Positions 25,607 to 33,789 of a stretch of DNA of 64,000 nucleotides are shown one piece after another (position 1 is the stretch's first letter; each line of letters starts with the position of its first letter). Below the pieces are notes generated by a model. It did not search any database. It was given only the letters and a program-made list of their open reading frames with translations, and was not told the origin of the DNA. Source of the stretch: Brevibacillus sp051967035 (lineage in GTDB: Bacteria; Bacillota; Bacilli; Brevibacillales; Brevibacillaceae); contig NZ_JBQCKK010000002.1 of NCBI RefSeq assembly GCF_051967035.1, positions 124,001-188,000 of the forward strand. The letters are read 5' to 3'. The position numbers and the translations under genes are program-made.

Positions 25607-26425
25607 ATGGACATCAAAGAAATGGTGGCATCCATTACGAAAGAAATTTTGCTTTCGATGAACAGGGAACAGAAACCGGAAGCGCCTCGTGTCCTGTATG
25701 TCTTTTGCGACAGCCAGGCTCATGAGGCGTACCAGGATCAGTTTATTCACCTGAAAAACCACGGGATCTGCCATGACATCCTCTTCCTGGACGGGGAAAC
25801 CTCGTCCTGGCTGGGGATGCACAAGATCGAATGCGGGGGAGCAGACAAAATTCTCACAGCGGATGAGTATGCTCCCGCCCCGTTGGAAGTGCCGAAAAAT
25901 TATGACGGAATCGTCATTCCGGAGATCGATCTGGACAATGCAGCGAGAATCGCCTCCGGCATGAAGGGCACCATCAAGGCCGAAATCGTCTTTTCCGCGC
26001 TGGTGACAGGCAAGTTTGTCATCGCAGGCTCCGATGTGCCGGGCATCAAGCGCGCCGACCGCCGCACGCTGCACACGTTGACGCTGCCCCCAGCGTACGA
26101 AAGGCTGTTCCTGCGCCATGTCGAAGCGATGAAGGAGCTGGGCGTGGAGTTTGTCGAGCAGAAGCGTCTGGCTGAGCGCGTCGTTTCCAAGCTGAAGTCC
26201 CACCTGCAAAAAGCAGCGGCAAAGCCTGAGCAGCCGCTCCTGACCGCCCTGGACGAGGCGGAGGCCGTGTTCTCCGGCAAGCTGCTGACGGCTGATTGGA
26301 TCAAGTCCCAGCCGGAGCTGCGGGATACGACCTTGCACGTGAAAAAAGGAGCGATTGTCTCTCCGCTGGCTTATGACAGCATGAGAGAGCGCGGCATTAC
26401 GGTCAGCTATGTAGGAAAAGGGTGA
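25607..26425 (+). CDS. Uncharacterised eut-operon protein with encapsulation-like helix
   Basis: Protein of 272 residues that resembles the uncharacterised proteins found in other Firmicutes eut operons; no activity is known to me. Residues 1-17 (MDIKEMVASITKEILLS) form an amphipathic helix like microcompartment-targeting peptides. The middle, ~25-215, has an alternating strand-helix pattern with VLYVFCDSQAHEAYQDQF and YDGIVIPEIDLDNAARIA, reminiscent of a flavoprotein-like Rossmann fold. Residues ~225-272 carry a module similar to the N terminus of EutT and of the PduL protein upstream (KKGAIVSPLAYDSMRERGITV). The start ATG 25607 lies 9 bases after GGAGGT. It is probably a cargo protein. Confidence 0.8.
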   Translation: MDIKEMVASITKEILLSMNREQKPEAPRVLYVFCDSQAHEAYQDQFIHLKNHGICHDILFLDGETSSWLGMHKIECGGADKILTADEYAPAPLEVPKNYDGIVIPEIDLDNAARIASGMKGTIKAEIVFSALVTGKFVIAGSDVPGIKRADRRTLHTLTLPPAYERLFLRHVEAMKELGVEFVEQKRLAERVVSKLKSHLQKAAAKPEQPLLTALDEAEAVFSGKLLTADWIKSQPELRDTTLHVKKGAIVSPLAYDSMRERGITVSYVGKG

Positions 26426-26429
26426 TCGC

Positions 26430-26717
26430 ATGTTTTTGGGCAAAGTGATCGGCAGTGTGTGGGCAACCCAAAAGGAAACCGGTATGGAAAATCTCAAGCT
26501 GATGGTTGTCCAGCCGATTGACTGGCGCGGCGAAGAGAGCGGGCAAACCGTCATTGCAGCCGACAGGATCGGGGCAGGGATCGGCGAGCAGGTCATCGTC
26601 TCACGCGGAACCCCTGCCCGTATTCTGTTTACGGGCAACAGCGTGCCGATTGATGCGATCATCGTGGGCATCGTCGATTCGTTTGAGGTGCCGGGTGCCG
26701 CAGGAGGAGAGGGATAG
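26430..26717 (+). CDS. eutN: Vertex shell protein EutN (BMC-P)
   Basis: Pentamer-forming protein of 95 residues that caps the vertices of the shell. It begins with the family signature FLGKVIGSVWATQKETGMENLKLM-like pattern and contains DRIGAGIGEQVIVSRG and PIDAIIVGIVDSF, typical of EutN/CcmL. Needed in few copies. Starts 4 bases after the previous stop; only a weak AAAGGG precedes it, so coupling is likely. Followed 2 bases later by eutS. Confidence 0.95.
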   Translation: MFLGKVIGSVWATQKETGMENLKLMVVQPIDWRGEESGQTVIAADRIGAGIGEQVIVSRGTPARILFTGNSVPIDAIIVGIVDSFEVPGAAGGEG

Positions 26718-26719
26718 CG

Positions 26720-27061
26720 ATGGAACAGGAACGTTCACGGGTCATACAGGAGTTTGTGCCGGGAAAACAGGTCACATTGGCTCACGTGATTGCCAACCCT
26801 GACCCGATGCTCTATACCAAGCTGGGCATCAAGGAGGCCGGAGCCATTGGCATTCTGACCCTGACACCGACGGAAACGGCGATAATTGCCGCCGACATTG
26901 CGACGAAGGCAGCAGGAGTCGAGCTTGGATTTCTCGATCGCTTTACCGGGTCGCTGATTGTCGTGGGGGATGTCTCTGCTGTGGAGATGGCAGTGGATGC
27001 GGTCAATCGGGTATTGAGTGAGAAACTGCGGTTCACGCCCGCATTGGTGACGAAATCATGA
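26720..27061 (+). CDS. eutS: Shell protein EutS (BMC-H, circularly permuted)
   Basis: Shell protein of 113 residues, near the 111 of E. coli EutS. Hallmarks are the N-terminal strand region with VPGKQVTLAHVIANP, then LTPTETAIIAADIATKAAGVELGFLDRFTGSLIVVGD. EutS hexamers are bent, which helps to form edges. GGAGAGGG precedes the ATG. The last codons overlap the eutP start, so translation is coupled. Confidence 0.95.
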   Translation: MEQERSRVIQEFVPGKQVTLAHVIANPDPMLYTKLGIKEAGAIGILTLTPTETAIIAADIATKAAGVELGFLDRFTGSLIVVGDVSAVEMAVDAVNRVLSEKLRFTPALVTKS

Positions 27062-27501
27062 CAGGACGTGTCATGATAATCGGGGCCATCGAAGCGGGCA
27101 AGTCTTCGCTGGTGAAAGCGCTGTTCAACGATGAGCAGCCAGCCAGGAAGACGCAAGCGCTTGAATATCGGGACTGGGTGATTGACACGCCGGGCGAGTA
27201 CAGTGAAAATCCGATGTTTTACCGCACGCTGATGGCAACCGCGCTGGAGGCGACCATTGTGGTGATGGTCCAGGATGCCACACGCGAGCGCAACTACTTT
27301 CCCCCGGGCTTCTCGCAAGGCTTTCCCCACGCGTGCCTGGGAGTTATCACCAAGGTGGATCACCCCGATGCCGATGTACAACGAGCGGAAGGTTTCCTGC
27401 GCCAATCACTGGGCGACGCGCGAATTTTCCGGACATCCTCCTACACCAGTGAGGGAGTATCGGAGCTGCGTGCGTATTTGCACCAAATGGTCAGCGAATA
27501 A
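27058..27501 (+). CDS. eutP: EutP/PduV GTPase-like protein (possible acetate kinase)
   Basis: Small P-loop protein of 147 residues. The GTPase motifs are Walker A GAIEAGKSS at 9-17, DTPGEY (switch II) and TKVDH (guanine specificity). Relatives PduV and EutP associate with microcompartments, and acetate kinase activity has been reported for EutP of Salmonella. Together with the PduL enzyme it could form acetate plus ATP. It overlaps eutS by four bases and is followed by eutW after 44 bp. Confidence 0.92.
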   Translation: MTGRVMIIGAIEAGKSSLVKALFNDEQPARKTQALEYRDWVIDTPGEYSENPMFYRTLMATALEATIVVMVQDATRERNYFPPGFSQGFPHACLGVITKVDHPDADVQRAEGFLRQSLGDARIFRTSSYTSEGVSELRAYLHQMVSE

Positions 27502-27545
27502 GTTTCGGAGGCACTATCCACTTTGGCAGGTGAAAAGAGGTTCGC

Positions 27546-29009
27546 ATGCAATCCATACGGGAACTGTGCAAAGCGTCTACGATATTGAGCGAGGACGACA
27601 TCCGGATCGTGGAGGACCTCGCTTCCAAATTGCAGATTTTTGCCGATCTGTCGCAGGCTGACATGTTCATTGATTGCCCGACCGTAGACCGAAGCGCTGC
27701 TTTGGTGGTCGCGCAGGCCAAGCCTGCCACCGCGCGATCCATGTACAGCGGCTCCGTCGTGGGGCATCTGGCAACCGCGATCAATGAGCCCGCTGTCATG
27801 TACTGCCTGACTACAGGCAAACCGGTGATCGGGTCGAGAGGCGTCTCGCAGGAGCAGGTCGTCATGCGCCAAAGCGTCGTGCCGATCACAAACGCTGCGG
27901 GCAAAACGATCGGGACGCTGATTACCGAGCAGGATATTTCCAAGCAGGTCGAACAAGAAAAAAATGTCGAGATGCTCAAGGAAACCACGGAGCATTTGAG
28001 CGAGACGCTGATTCAGTTCGCCGTGCCCGACATGCCGATTTCGTCGCTTTTGCACGAAGGCATGATTTTGTTTGACCAGAGTGGGACCATTACCTACGCC
28101 AACGGGCGCGCCCACAAGCTACTCTCCTTGATCGGCTTCGAGCGGCCGGACAAGGGCATCAGCATCGAACGCGTTTTTTCCTGGCGCGTTTCCCCGGAAA
28201 ACTTCGTGCGTCACGGGGGCTATATCCAGGATGAGCTGTCAAAAGGAAAGCATTTTATCATGATGAAAGCGGTTTCGTCCGTGCGCAAGCTGGATATCAT
28301 CGGAGGCATCATCCTGCTCCGGGACATTTCGGACATCCGCGAAAAAGAAAAACAGCTGATGATTAAATCGGCTGTCATCAAAGAGATTCACCATCGCGTA
28401 AAAAACAATCTGCAAACGATCGCAAGCCTGCTGCGCCTGCAAATGCGGCGTTCGCAGTCGAACGAGATCGAGAAGGTTTACCGGGAAAGCATCAACCGGA
28501 TCAACAGCATCGCCATCATTCACGAATATTTGGCGCAGGACGGTCTGGAACAGATCGACTTCAAAGAGATTGTAACGAAAATATCGAAAATCATCGTCTC
28601 TTCGATGAGACGTTCAGAGCAAACGATACACGTCGTCGTGACGGGGGAATCCGTGTACCTGCCGTCCAACAAGGCGACATCCTTTGCCTTAATCGTCACG
28701 GAGCTGATTCAAAACTGCATGATTCACGGATTTTCCGAGCGACATGAAGGGCGAATCTCCATCGCGCTTGTTTCGAAGGAGGATTTTGTCAGCCTGTCCG
28801 TCACCGATGACGGGGTGGGCATCGAGGACATGGAGCACATTCTCAAAAAAGGACACCTTGGCCTGAAAATCGTCGACACGCTCGTCAAGGAAGACCTGGA
28901 GGGAACGATGCATTTCCGCAACACAGGCAACGGAACGGAGGTTACCATTCTCTATCCGATCCAGAAGGAGGATGAAGATGACACAGCCGAAGATTATGGT
29001 GGTGGATGA
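27546..29009 (+). CDS. eutW: Ethanolamine sensor histidine kinase EutW
   Basis: Cytosolic sensor kinase of 487 residues that phosphorylates EutV when ethanolamine is present. Residues ~1-135 form a sensor domain, ~165-262 a PAS-like domain (LLHEGMILFDQSGTITYANGRAHKLL), and then comes a HisKA_2 dimerisation domain with His283 in EIHHRVKNNLQTIASLL. The ATPase domain ends with DDGVGIEDME and GHLGLKIVDTLV. No membrane segment is present. The AAAAGAGG site precedes ATG 27546. The gene overlaps eutV by 32 bp, as expected of a two-component pair. Confidence 0.95.
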   Translation: MQSIRELCKASTILSEDDIRIVEDLASKLQIFADLSQADMFIDCPTVDRSAALVVAQAKPATARSMYSGSVVGHLATAINEPAVMYCLTTGKPVIGSRGVSQEQVVMRQSVVPITNAAGKTIGTLITEQDISKQVEQEKNVEMLKETTEHLSETLIQFAVPDMPISSLLHEGMILFDQSGTITYANGRAHKLLSLIGFERPDKGISIERVFSWRVSPENFVRHGGYIQDELSKGKHFIMMKAVSSVRKLDIIGGIILLRDISDIREKEKQLMIKSAVIKEIHHRVKNNLQTIASLLRLQMRRSQSNEIEKVYRESINRINSIAIIHEYLAQDGLEQIDFKEIVTKISKIIVSSMRRSEQTIHVVVTGESVYLPSNKATSFALIVTELIQNCMIHGFSERHEGRISIALVSKEDFVSLSVTDDGVGIEDMEHILKKGHLGLKIVDTLVKEDLEGTMHFRNTGNGTEVTILYPIQKEDEDDTAEDYGGG

Positions 29010-29568
29010 CGAGCCGATTATCCGCATGGATTTGCGCGAGATGCTGGAAAACGAAGGCTATCAGGTTGTGGCCGAGGCAAAAAACGGGGAAGAGGCGGTC
29101 GAACTCGCCCATCGCCACAAGCCCGATCTCATTATCATGGATGTGAAAATGCCCGGTCTCAACGGGATCAAGGCAAGCGGGATCATCCGCTCCTTTTCGG
29201 ACTGCTCCATCCTTCTTTTGACCGCGTACAGCCAGAAGGAACTGGTGCTCGACGCGCGAAAAGCCGGAGTAACGGCCTATCTGGTAAAGCCCGTATCCGA
29301 GGATGACCTGATTCCGGCTGTGGAGATCGCGCTCAGCCAAAAGGAAAAGGTCGTGTCGTTAAAGAAAGACATCCGCGAGCTGAAACAGAAGATCGAGGAT
29401 CGAAAATGCGTGGAAAAAGCCAAAGGGAAGCTGATGAGTGCCCTCTCCCTGGAGGAAGAGGCCGCTTACAAATGGATGCAGCAAGTAAGCATGCAACGGC
29501 GCATGCCGCTTGTGAAGCTCGCGGAGGAAATTCTCGCTGGCGAGGAGGCGCTTTTTTCCCAAGGCTGA
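28978..29568 (+). CDS. eutV: ANTAR-domain response regulator EutV
   Basis: RNA-binding antiterminator of 196 residues. The receiver domain (1-~120) has the acidic pocket DDE at 10-12, phosphoacceptor Asp55 in IIMDVKMPG, and Lys in YLVKPV. A coiled segment (KKDIRELKQKIEDRK) leads to the ANTAR domain at ~130-190 (VEKAKGKLMSALSLEEEAAYKWMQQVSM). Phosphorylated EutV dimers bind paired hexaloop hairpins and prevent termination; such hairpins lie before eutL and eutA here. ATG 28978 is chosen over 28972 because of spacing from AAGGAGG. Confidence 0.95.
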   Translation: MTQPKIMVVDDEPIIRMDLREMLENEGYQVVAEAKNGEEAVELAHRHKPDLIIMDVKMPGLNGIKASGIIRSFSDCSILLLTAYSQKELVLDARKAGVTAYLVKPVSEDDLIPAVEIALSQKEKVVSLKKDIRELKQKIEDRKCVEKAKGKLMSALSLEEEAAYKWMQQVSMQRRMPLVKLAEEILAGEEALFSQG

Positions 29569-29622
29569 ATGTTTCTGACCGCTAGAAAAGCAGCAGGATG
29601 CCAAACAAGTAAAAAGGAAGCA

Positions 29623-29684
29623 AAGCAAAGGCGCTTGAGTCAGACCGGAAGCGATTTTTCCGGCTGTTCAGGCGTTTTTCTTTT
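29623..29684 (+). promoter_or_regulatory. EutV-type ANTAR antiterminator overlapping a terminator (leader 2)
   Basis: AAGC-AAAGGC-GCUU (29623-29636) has a perfect 4-bp stem closed by C-G and a hexaloop with A1 and G4. Its 3' strand is the start of a long terminator stem: CGCTTGA...CCGGAA pairs with TTCCGG...TTCAGGCG, followed by TTTTTCTTTT. The loop and flanks nearly repeat leader 1 (RGCAAAGGYGCY). A second hairpin P1 is expected upstream but was not convincingly found. Confidence 0.75.
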
Positions 29685-29725
29685 GGGCCTTGTCCGGCAC
29701 GCCAATGGCTTCAAGGAGGTTCACG

Positions 29726-31186
29726 ATGGATGAACAATGGATCCAAAGCGTCGGCATCGACGTAGGGACCAGCACGACCAAAATGATCGTCAGTCGTCTG
29801 CGCCTGGGACGCATGTCCAGCACTTTTTCGCTGCCGCGCTACCAGATTGTGGAGCGTCAACTGCTGTATGCAAGCGCAGTGCATGCCACTCCGCTGCGCG
29901 GCTTTGATGAGATCGACGCAGAAGCAATCGGTGCGCTGCTGCAAGCGGAGTACGAACAGGCACACATCAGTCTGTCGTCCATCAAATCGGGGGCCGTCAT
30001 TATCACCGGGGAGACGGCCAGCAAGAAAAACGCGCAGCATATCGTGCATGTGCTGGCAGAGCGATCCGGCGATTTTGTCGTGGCAACGGCGGGGGCAGAC
30101 CTCGAAGGCGTGCTGGCAGGCAAAGGCGCGGGCGCAGAAAAACGCTCGCAAACGCTGCAAGGGACGGTCGTCAACGTGGATATCGGCGGCGGTACGGCCA
30201 ATGCGGCTTATTTCCAGCGCGGCCGGGCGATCGCGACGGTGACTTTTCACGTCGGCGGCAGGCTGATTCGCCTGGATCGGGAGGATGTCGTCACCTACGT
30301 GTCGCCGAACATCCAGGAGTGGCTACAGGCAAAAGGCTTGCGGATCGCGGTCGGGCAAAAAGTCGGGCTGCCGGGAATAACCGAAGTGGCGCAGCAGATG
30401 GCCCGCAGCATGCTCGATTATTTGACGGGCCAAGAACGGCACGTATCGGGCTTGCTTGTCGCAGGGCCGCATTTGCGCGGGGAATTTCCGGTAGAGGAGC
30501 TGACCGTCTCCGGCGGGGTCGGACAGCTGATGACGGGACCGCCCGTGAAAAGCATGGCAGATGTCAGCCGCTACGGCGATTTTGGTCCGCTGCTGGGCTA
30601 TGTGCTACAGCAGGAGCGGGAAAAAGGGACGTACCCGGTGCGCTGGCTCGATCCGGAGCAAACCGTGCGGGCCACCGTGATCGGGGCTGGAATGCAAAGC
30701 ACGGAAATCAGCGGCTCGACCGTGCATATCAAGCCGGAGCTTTTGCCGATCAAAAACATTCCGATTCTCAAGCTGGAGCTTACCGAAGAACAACTGTCGG
30801 ACCCGGCGCGGATTCATCAGGAGGTAGCGGCGATCTGCCAGCTCGGCGAACGGCTTTTTGATCGAACAACAGGCATCCCGTTCGCGCTCGCGATCTCCGG
30901 CATCGGCTATTGCTCGTATGCGCTGCTGCAAACGATCGCCCAGGAGCTGTCGGATCAATACCGGCATTATTTTGCCGAGAGCCGGACGATGGTCGTGATC
31001 TGCGAGACCGACATGGCCAAAGCATTGGGGCAGGGGCTGGCGCTGCGCTGCAAGGGAGAGCCGGAGATTATTTGCATCGATCAGGTGCGGGTGGAGTATG
31101 GCGATTATATCGACCTGGGCGAGCCGATTTCGGGAACGATTATCCCGGTTGTGGTAAAAACCCTCGCGTTTGATGAGAAGGCGTAA
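29726..31186 (+). CDS. eutA: Ethanolamine ammonia-lyase reactivating factor EutA
   Basis: Chaperone-like ATPase of 486 residues that exchanges damaged cobalamin out of the ammonia-lyase. The actin/Hsp70-type phosphate-binding motifs are visible as VGIDVGTSTTKMIVSR near residue 9 and VVNVDIGGGTANAAYF near 150. E. coli EutA has 467 residues. The start ATG 29726 lies 6 bases after AAGGAGG; an in-frame upstream codon at 29690 falls inside the leader. It opens the second, separately antiterminated segment eutA-eutB-eutC. Confidence 0.95.
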   Translation: MDEQWIQSVGIDVGTSTTKMIVSRLRLGRMSSTFSLPRYQIVERQLLYASAVHATPLRGFDEIDAEAIGALLQAEYEQAHISLSSIKSGAVIITGETASKKNAQHIVHVLAERSGDFVVATAGADLEGVLAGKGAGAEKRSQTLQGTVVNVDIGGGTANAAYFQRGRAIATVTFHVGGRLIRLDREDVVTYVSPNIQEWLQAKGLRIAVGQKVGLPGITEVAQQMARSMLDYLTGQERHVSGLLVAGPHLRGEFPVEELTVSGGVGQLMTGPPVKSMADVSRYGDFGPLLGYVLQQEREKGTYPVRWLDPEQTVRATVIGAGMQSTEISGSTVHIKPELLPIKNIPILKLELTEEQLSDPARIHQEVAAICQLGERLFDRTTGIPFALAISGIGYCSYALLQTIAQELSDQYRHYFAESRTMVVICETDMAKALGQGLALRCKGEPEIICIDQVRVEYGDYIDLGEPISGTIIPVVVKTLAFDEKA

Positions 31187-31206
31187 CGTACAAAGGGGGG
31201 AACGAG

Positions 31207-32568
31207 ATGAATTTGAAAACGACTGTGCTTGGACAGACCTATCAATTTCGCGATCTGAAAGAAATTTTCGCGAAGGCAAACGAAGACAAATCCGGCGACC
31301 AGCTGGCTGGAATCGCCGCTTCCGATTCCCGGGAACGCGTCGCTGCCAAGCAAGTATTGGCGGACCTGACGTTGGCCGACATTCGCAACAACCCCATGCT
31401 TCCCCCGGAGGAAGACGAGGTATCCCGCGTCATTGAAGCAGGCATCAACGAAAAAATCTACAACGAAATCAAAAACTGGAGCGTCGCCGAGCTGCGCGAG
31501 TACATTTTGAGCCACGAGGCGGGCGACAGCGAGATCAAGCGCATCAGCCGCGGCTTGTCCAGCGAAATGATCGCGGCTACCGCGAAGCTGATGAGCAACC
31601 TCGACCTGATTGCGGCTGCGGCCAAAATTCGCGTGGTCACCCACTGCAATACAGCGATTGGCCAGCCAGGCGTCCTGGCATCGCGGGTGCAGCCGAACCA
31701 CCCGTCCGATAATGTGCAGGGAATCAAGGCAGCGCTGTACGAAGGACTCAGCTACGGAATCGGCGACGCCGTAATCGGGATCAACCCGGTCATTGATACA
31801 GCGGACAGCGTCAAGGACATTCTCACCATGACCAAAGAGGTCATGGACAAATGGGCGATTCCGACGCAAAACTGTGTACTCGCTCACGTGACCACACAGA
31901 TGCGCGCGATCCGTCAGGGCGCGCCGGCCGACCTGATTTTCCAAAGCCTTGCCGGCAGCGAAAAAGGAAACAACGCATTCGGGATCGACGTCAAGCTGCT
32001 GGACGAAGCCGATGAGCTGATGCGCAAGGAAGGCACTTCCTACGGGCCGAACTTCTGGTACTTCGAGACGGGCCAAGGCTCCGAGCTGTCCTCCGAGGCG
32101 CACTTCGGCATCGACCAGGTGACGATGGAGGCGCGCTGCTACGGACTGGCGCGCAAGTACAATCCGTTTATCGTCAATACGGTTGTCGGGTTCATCGGGC
32201 CGGAATATTTGTACGACAGCCGCCAGGTCATCCGCGCAGGGCTGGAAGACCACTACATGGGCAAGCTGCACGGACTGCCGATGGGCTGCGACGTATGCTA
32301 CACGAACCATATGAAGGTTGACCAGAACGATATGGACAATCTCGGGATGTTGCTCTCGGCGGCAGGGGTGAACTTTGTCATCGGGGTGGCGATGGCGGAC
32401 GACGTCATGCTCAACTATCAATCGACGAGCTTCCACGATATCGCCGCGTTCCGCGAGGTTCTCGGCCTCCGTCCGGCACCTGCGTTTGAACAGTGGCTGG
32501 AAAAAATAGGGATCATGGAAAACGGCAAGCTGACGCCAAAAGCAGGCGATCCGACAATCTTCATGTAA
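31207..32568 (+). CDS. eutB: Ethanolamine ammonia-lyase large subunit EutB
   Basis: Catalytic subunit that, with EutC and adenosylcobalamin, splits ethanolamine to acetaldehyde and ammonia. The 453-residue length equals that of E. coli EutB. Family blocks seen include KIRVVTHCNTAIGQPG, YGIGDAVIGINPV, YFETGQGSELSSEAH and GLPMGCDVCYTNHM. AAAGGGGG precedes the ATG, 20 bp after eutA. No cobalamin adenosyltransferase (EutT) gene is in the window, so the cofactor must come from elsewhere. Confidence 0.97.
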   Translation: MNLKTTVLGQTYQFRDLKEIFAKANEDKSGDQLAGIAASDSRERVAAKQVLADLTLADIRNNPMLPPEEDEVSRVIEAGINEKIYNEIKNWSVAELREYILSHEAGDSEIKRISRGLSSEMIAATAKLMSNLDLIAAAAKIRVVTHCNTAIGQPGVLASRVQPNHPSDNVQGIKAALYEGLSYGIGDAVIGINPVIDTADSVKDILTMTKEVMDKWAIPTQNCVLAHVTTQMRAIRQGAPADLIFQSLAGSEKGNNAFGIDVKLLDEADELMRKEGTSYGPNFWYFETGQGSELSSEAHFGIDQVTMEARCYGLARKYNPFIVNTVVGFIGPEYLYDSRQVIRAGLEDHYMGKLHGLPMGCDVCYTNHMKVDQNDMDNLGMLLSAAGVNFVIGVAMADDVMLNYQSTSFHDIAAFREVLGLRPAPAFEQWLEKIGIMENGKLTPKAGDPTIFM

Positions 32569-32587
32569 GAGAGGGGGTGTATGACGA

Positions 32588-33517
32588 ATGGAACAACCGT
32601 TGGATTTTTTGGTAGACAAAGTGGTGGCCGAGCTGCACAAAAAGCTGGCCGAGCTGGGCGAAAAAGCACCTGAGCCAAAAGCGGCCGCAGCGGCGGAAGC
32701 GAAAGCGAAAGCCGAGCCCCAGCAGGAAGCGACTCTGGCACCAGTGGCCCCCCACCCGCAGGAGACACACGCCGCGCCAGCGGAGCCGGAGCGAACGGCG
32801 CAAATCCCGAATCCGAAGTGGAAGGAAGGACTGGAGGAGCTTTTGGCCAGCACGCCTGCCCGGATCGGCGTATGGCGTACAGGGGTAAGACCGCTGACGA
32901 AAACGATGCTGCAACTCCGACGCGACCACGCGGCAGCAGTCGATGCCGTCTACGGGGAGGTCAGCCAGGAAGTGCTCGACCAGTTTTCTCTGTTCACGGT
33001 GGAAACCCAGTACGACAACACTGAAAACTATTTGAAGCGCCCGGACATGGGACGCATTCTCACCGAGGAAGGCGTGCGCTTGCTTCAGGAGCGCTGCCAA
33101 AAAAGGCCGCAAGTCCAAATCGTCGTCTCCGACGGCCTGAGTGCCAGCGCGGTCGAGGCCAACCTGAAAGACGTGCTTCCCTCCTTGATGGACTCGTTGA
33201 AAAGCTACGGCTTGAGCTGCGGGACCCCGTTTTTTGTCAAAGGCGGACGCGTCGCGAGCATGGACCATATCGGCGAGATTTTGGAGCCGGAAGTGCTGGT
33301 GCTGTTGATCGGGGAGCGTCCGGGTCTGGTTACGGCCCACTCCATGAGCGCCTACATGTGCTACCGCCCGCGCAAAGGCATGGTAGAGTCCGAGCGCACG
33401 GTCATCTCCAATATTCATCGTCAAGGAACGTCGCCGATCGAGGCAGGCGCCCACATCGGTACGATTCTCGCCAAAATGCTGGAGCAAAAAGCAAGCGGTG
33501 TGAAGCTGGTCTTGTAA
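32588..33517 (+). CDS. eutC: Ethanolamine ammonia-lyase small subunit EutC with long N-terminal tail
   Basis: Small subunit, 309 residues, completing the cobalamin site. The core begins near residue 80 (WKEGLEELLASTPARIGVWRTG) and contains VSDGLSASAVEANL and LIGERPGL. Before it lies an amphipathic helix (LDFLVDKVVAELHKKLAEL, residues 5-23) and a ~50-residue Ala/Pro/Glu-rich linker. N-terminal helices of EutC target the lyase to the compartment in enterobacteria, so this tail is a likely encapsulation signal. The start 32588 follows GAGAGGGGG; an out-of-frame ATG lies at 32581. Last gene of the operon. Confidence 0.95.
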   Translation: MEQPLDFLVDKVVAELHKKLAELGEKAPEPKAAAAAEAKAKAEPQQEATLAPVAPHPQETHAAPAEPERTAQIPNPKWKEGLEELLASTPARIGVWRTGVRPLTKTMLQLRRDHAAAVDAVYGEVSQEVLDQFSLFTVETQYDNTENYLKRPDMGRILTEEGVRLLQERCQKRPQVQIVVSDGLSASAVEANLKDVLPSLMDSLKSYGLSCGTPFFVKGGRVASMDHIGEILEPEVLVLLIGERPGLVTAHSMSAYMCYRPRKGMVESERTVISNIHRQGTSPIEAGAHIGTILAKMLEQKASGVKLVL

Positions 33518-33556
33518 CATTTGTCATGCGTGTGATAAACGCGCGAATAAACAGCA

Positions 33557-33591
33557 AGCCTTGCCATCTGAATGTGGCGGGGCTTTTTTTG
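33557..33591 (+). terminator. Rho-independent terminator of the eut operon
   Basis: AGCCTTGCCA and TGGCGGGGCT pair (with two G-U pairs) around an eight-base loop, followed by seven T. Confidence 0.85.
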
Positions 33592-33612
33592 CTCCCGTAT
33601 CCGTGCAACGAA

Positions 33613-33639
33613 GGCTGCGCCGATCGCTTTGGCGCAGCC
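33613..33639. repeat. Strong GC-rich hairpin in the eutC-aminopeptidase gap
   Basis: GGCTGCGCC and GGCGCAGCC flank a nine-base spacer. No T run follows, so it is not a typical terminator; role unknown. The rest of 33592-33789 shows nothing else certain. Confidence 0.5.
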
Positions 33640-33789
33640 GCGTCTGGATTGGTTCGGGAGTGGACAAAAAGGCTATCGTGGAGGGACGAGGTGTTTTCCG
33701 CGAGCAGGAGTAGGCGCCAAGGAAGGCGAAGACAACAGGGATGGCAAGATCGCAAGGATATCATGATCGAGGGAAAGAGGCAGAGGACG

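Noticed and set aside
33557..33789. Search for mobile-element remains after the eut operon
   Set aside because: Only a terminator and one GC-rich hairpin are seen; no transposase fragments or terminal repeats. Two hairpins alone do not show insertion.
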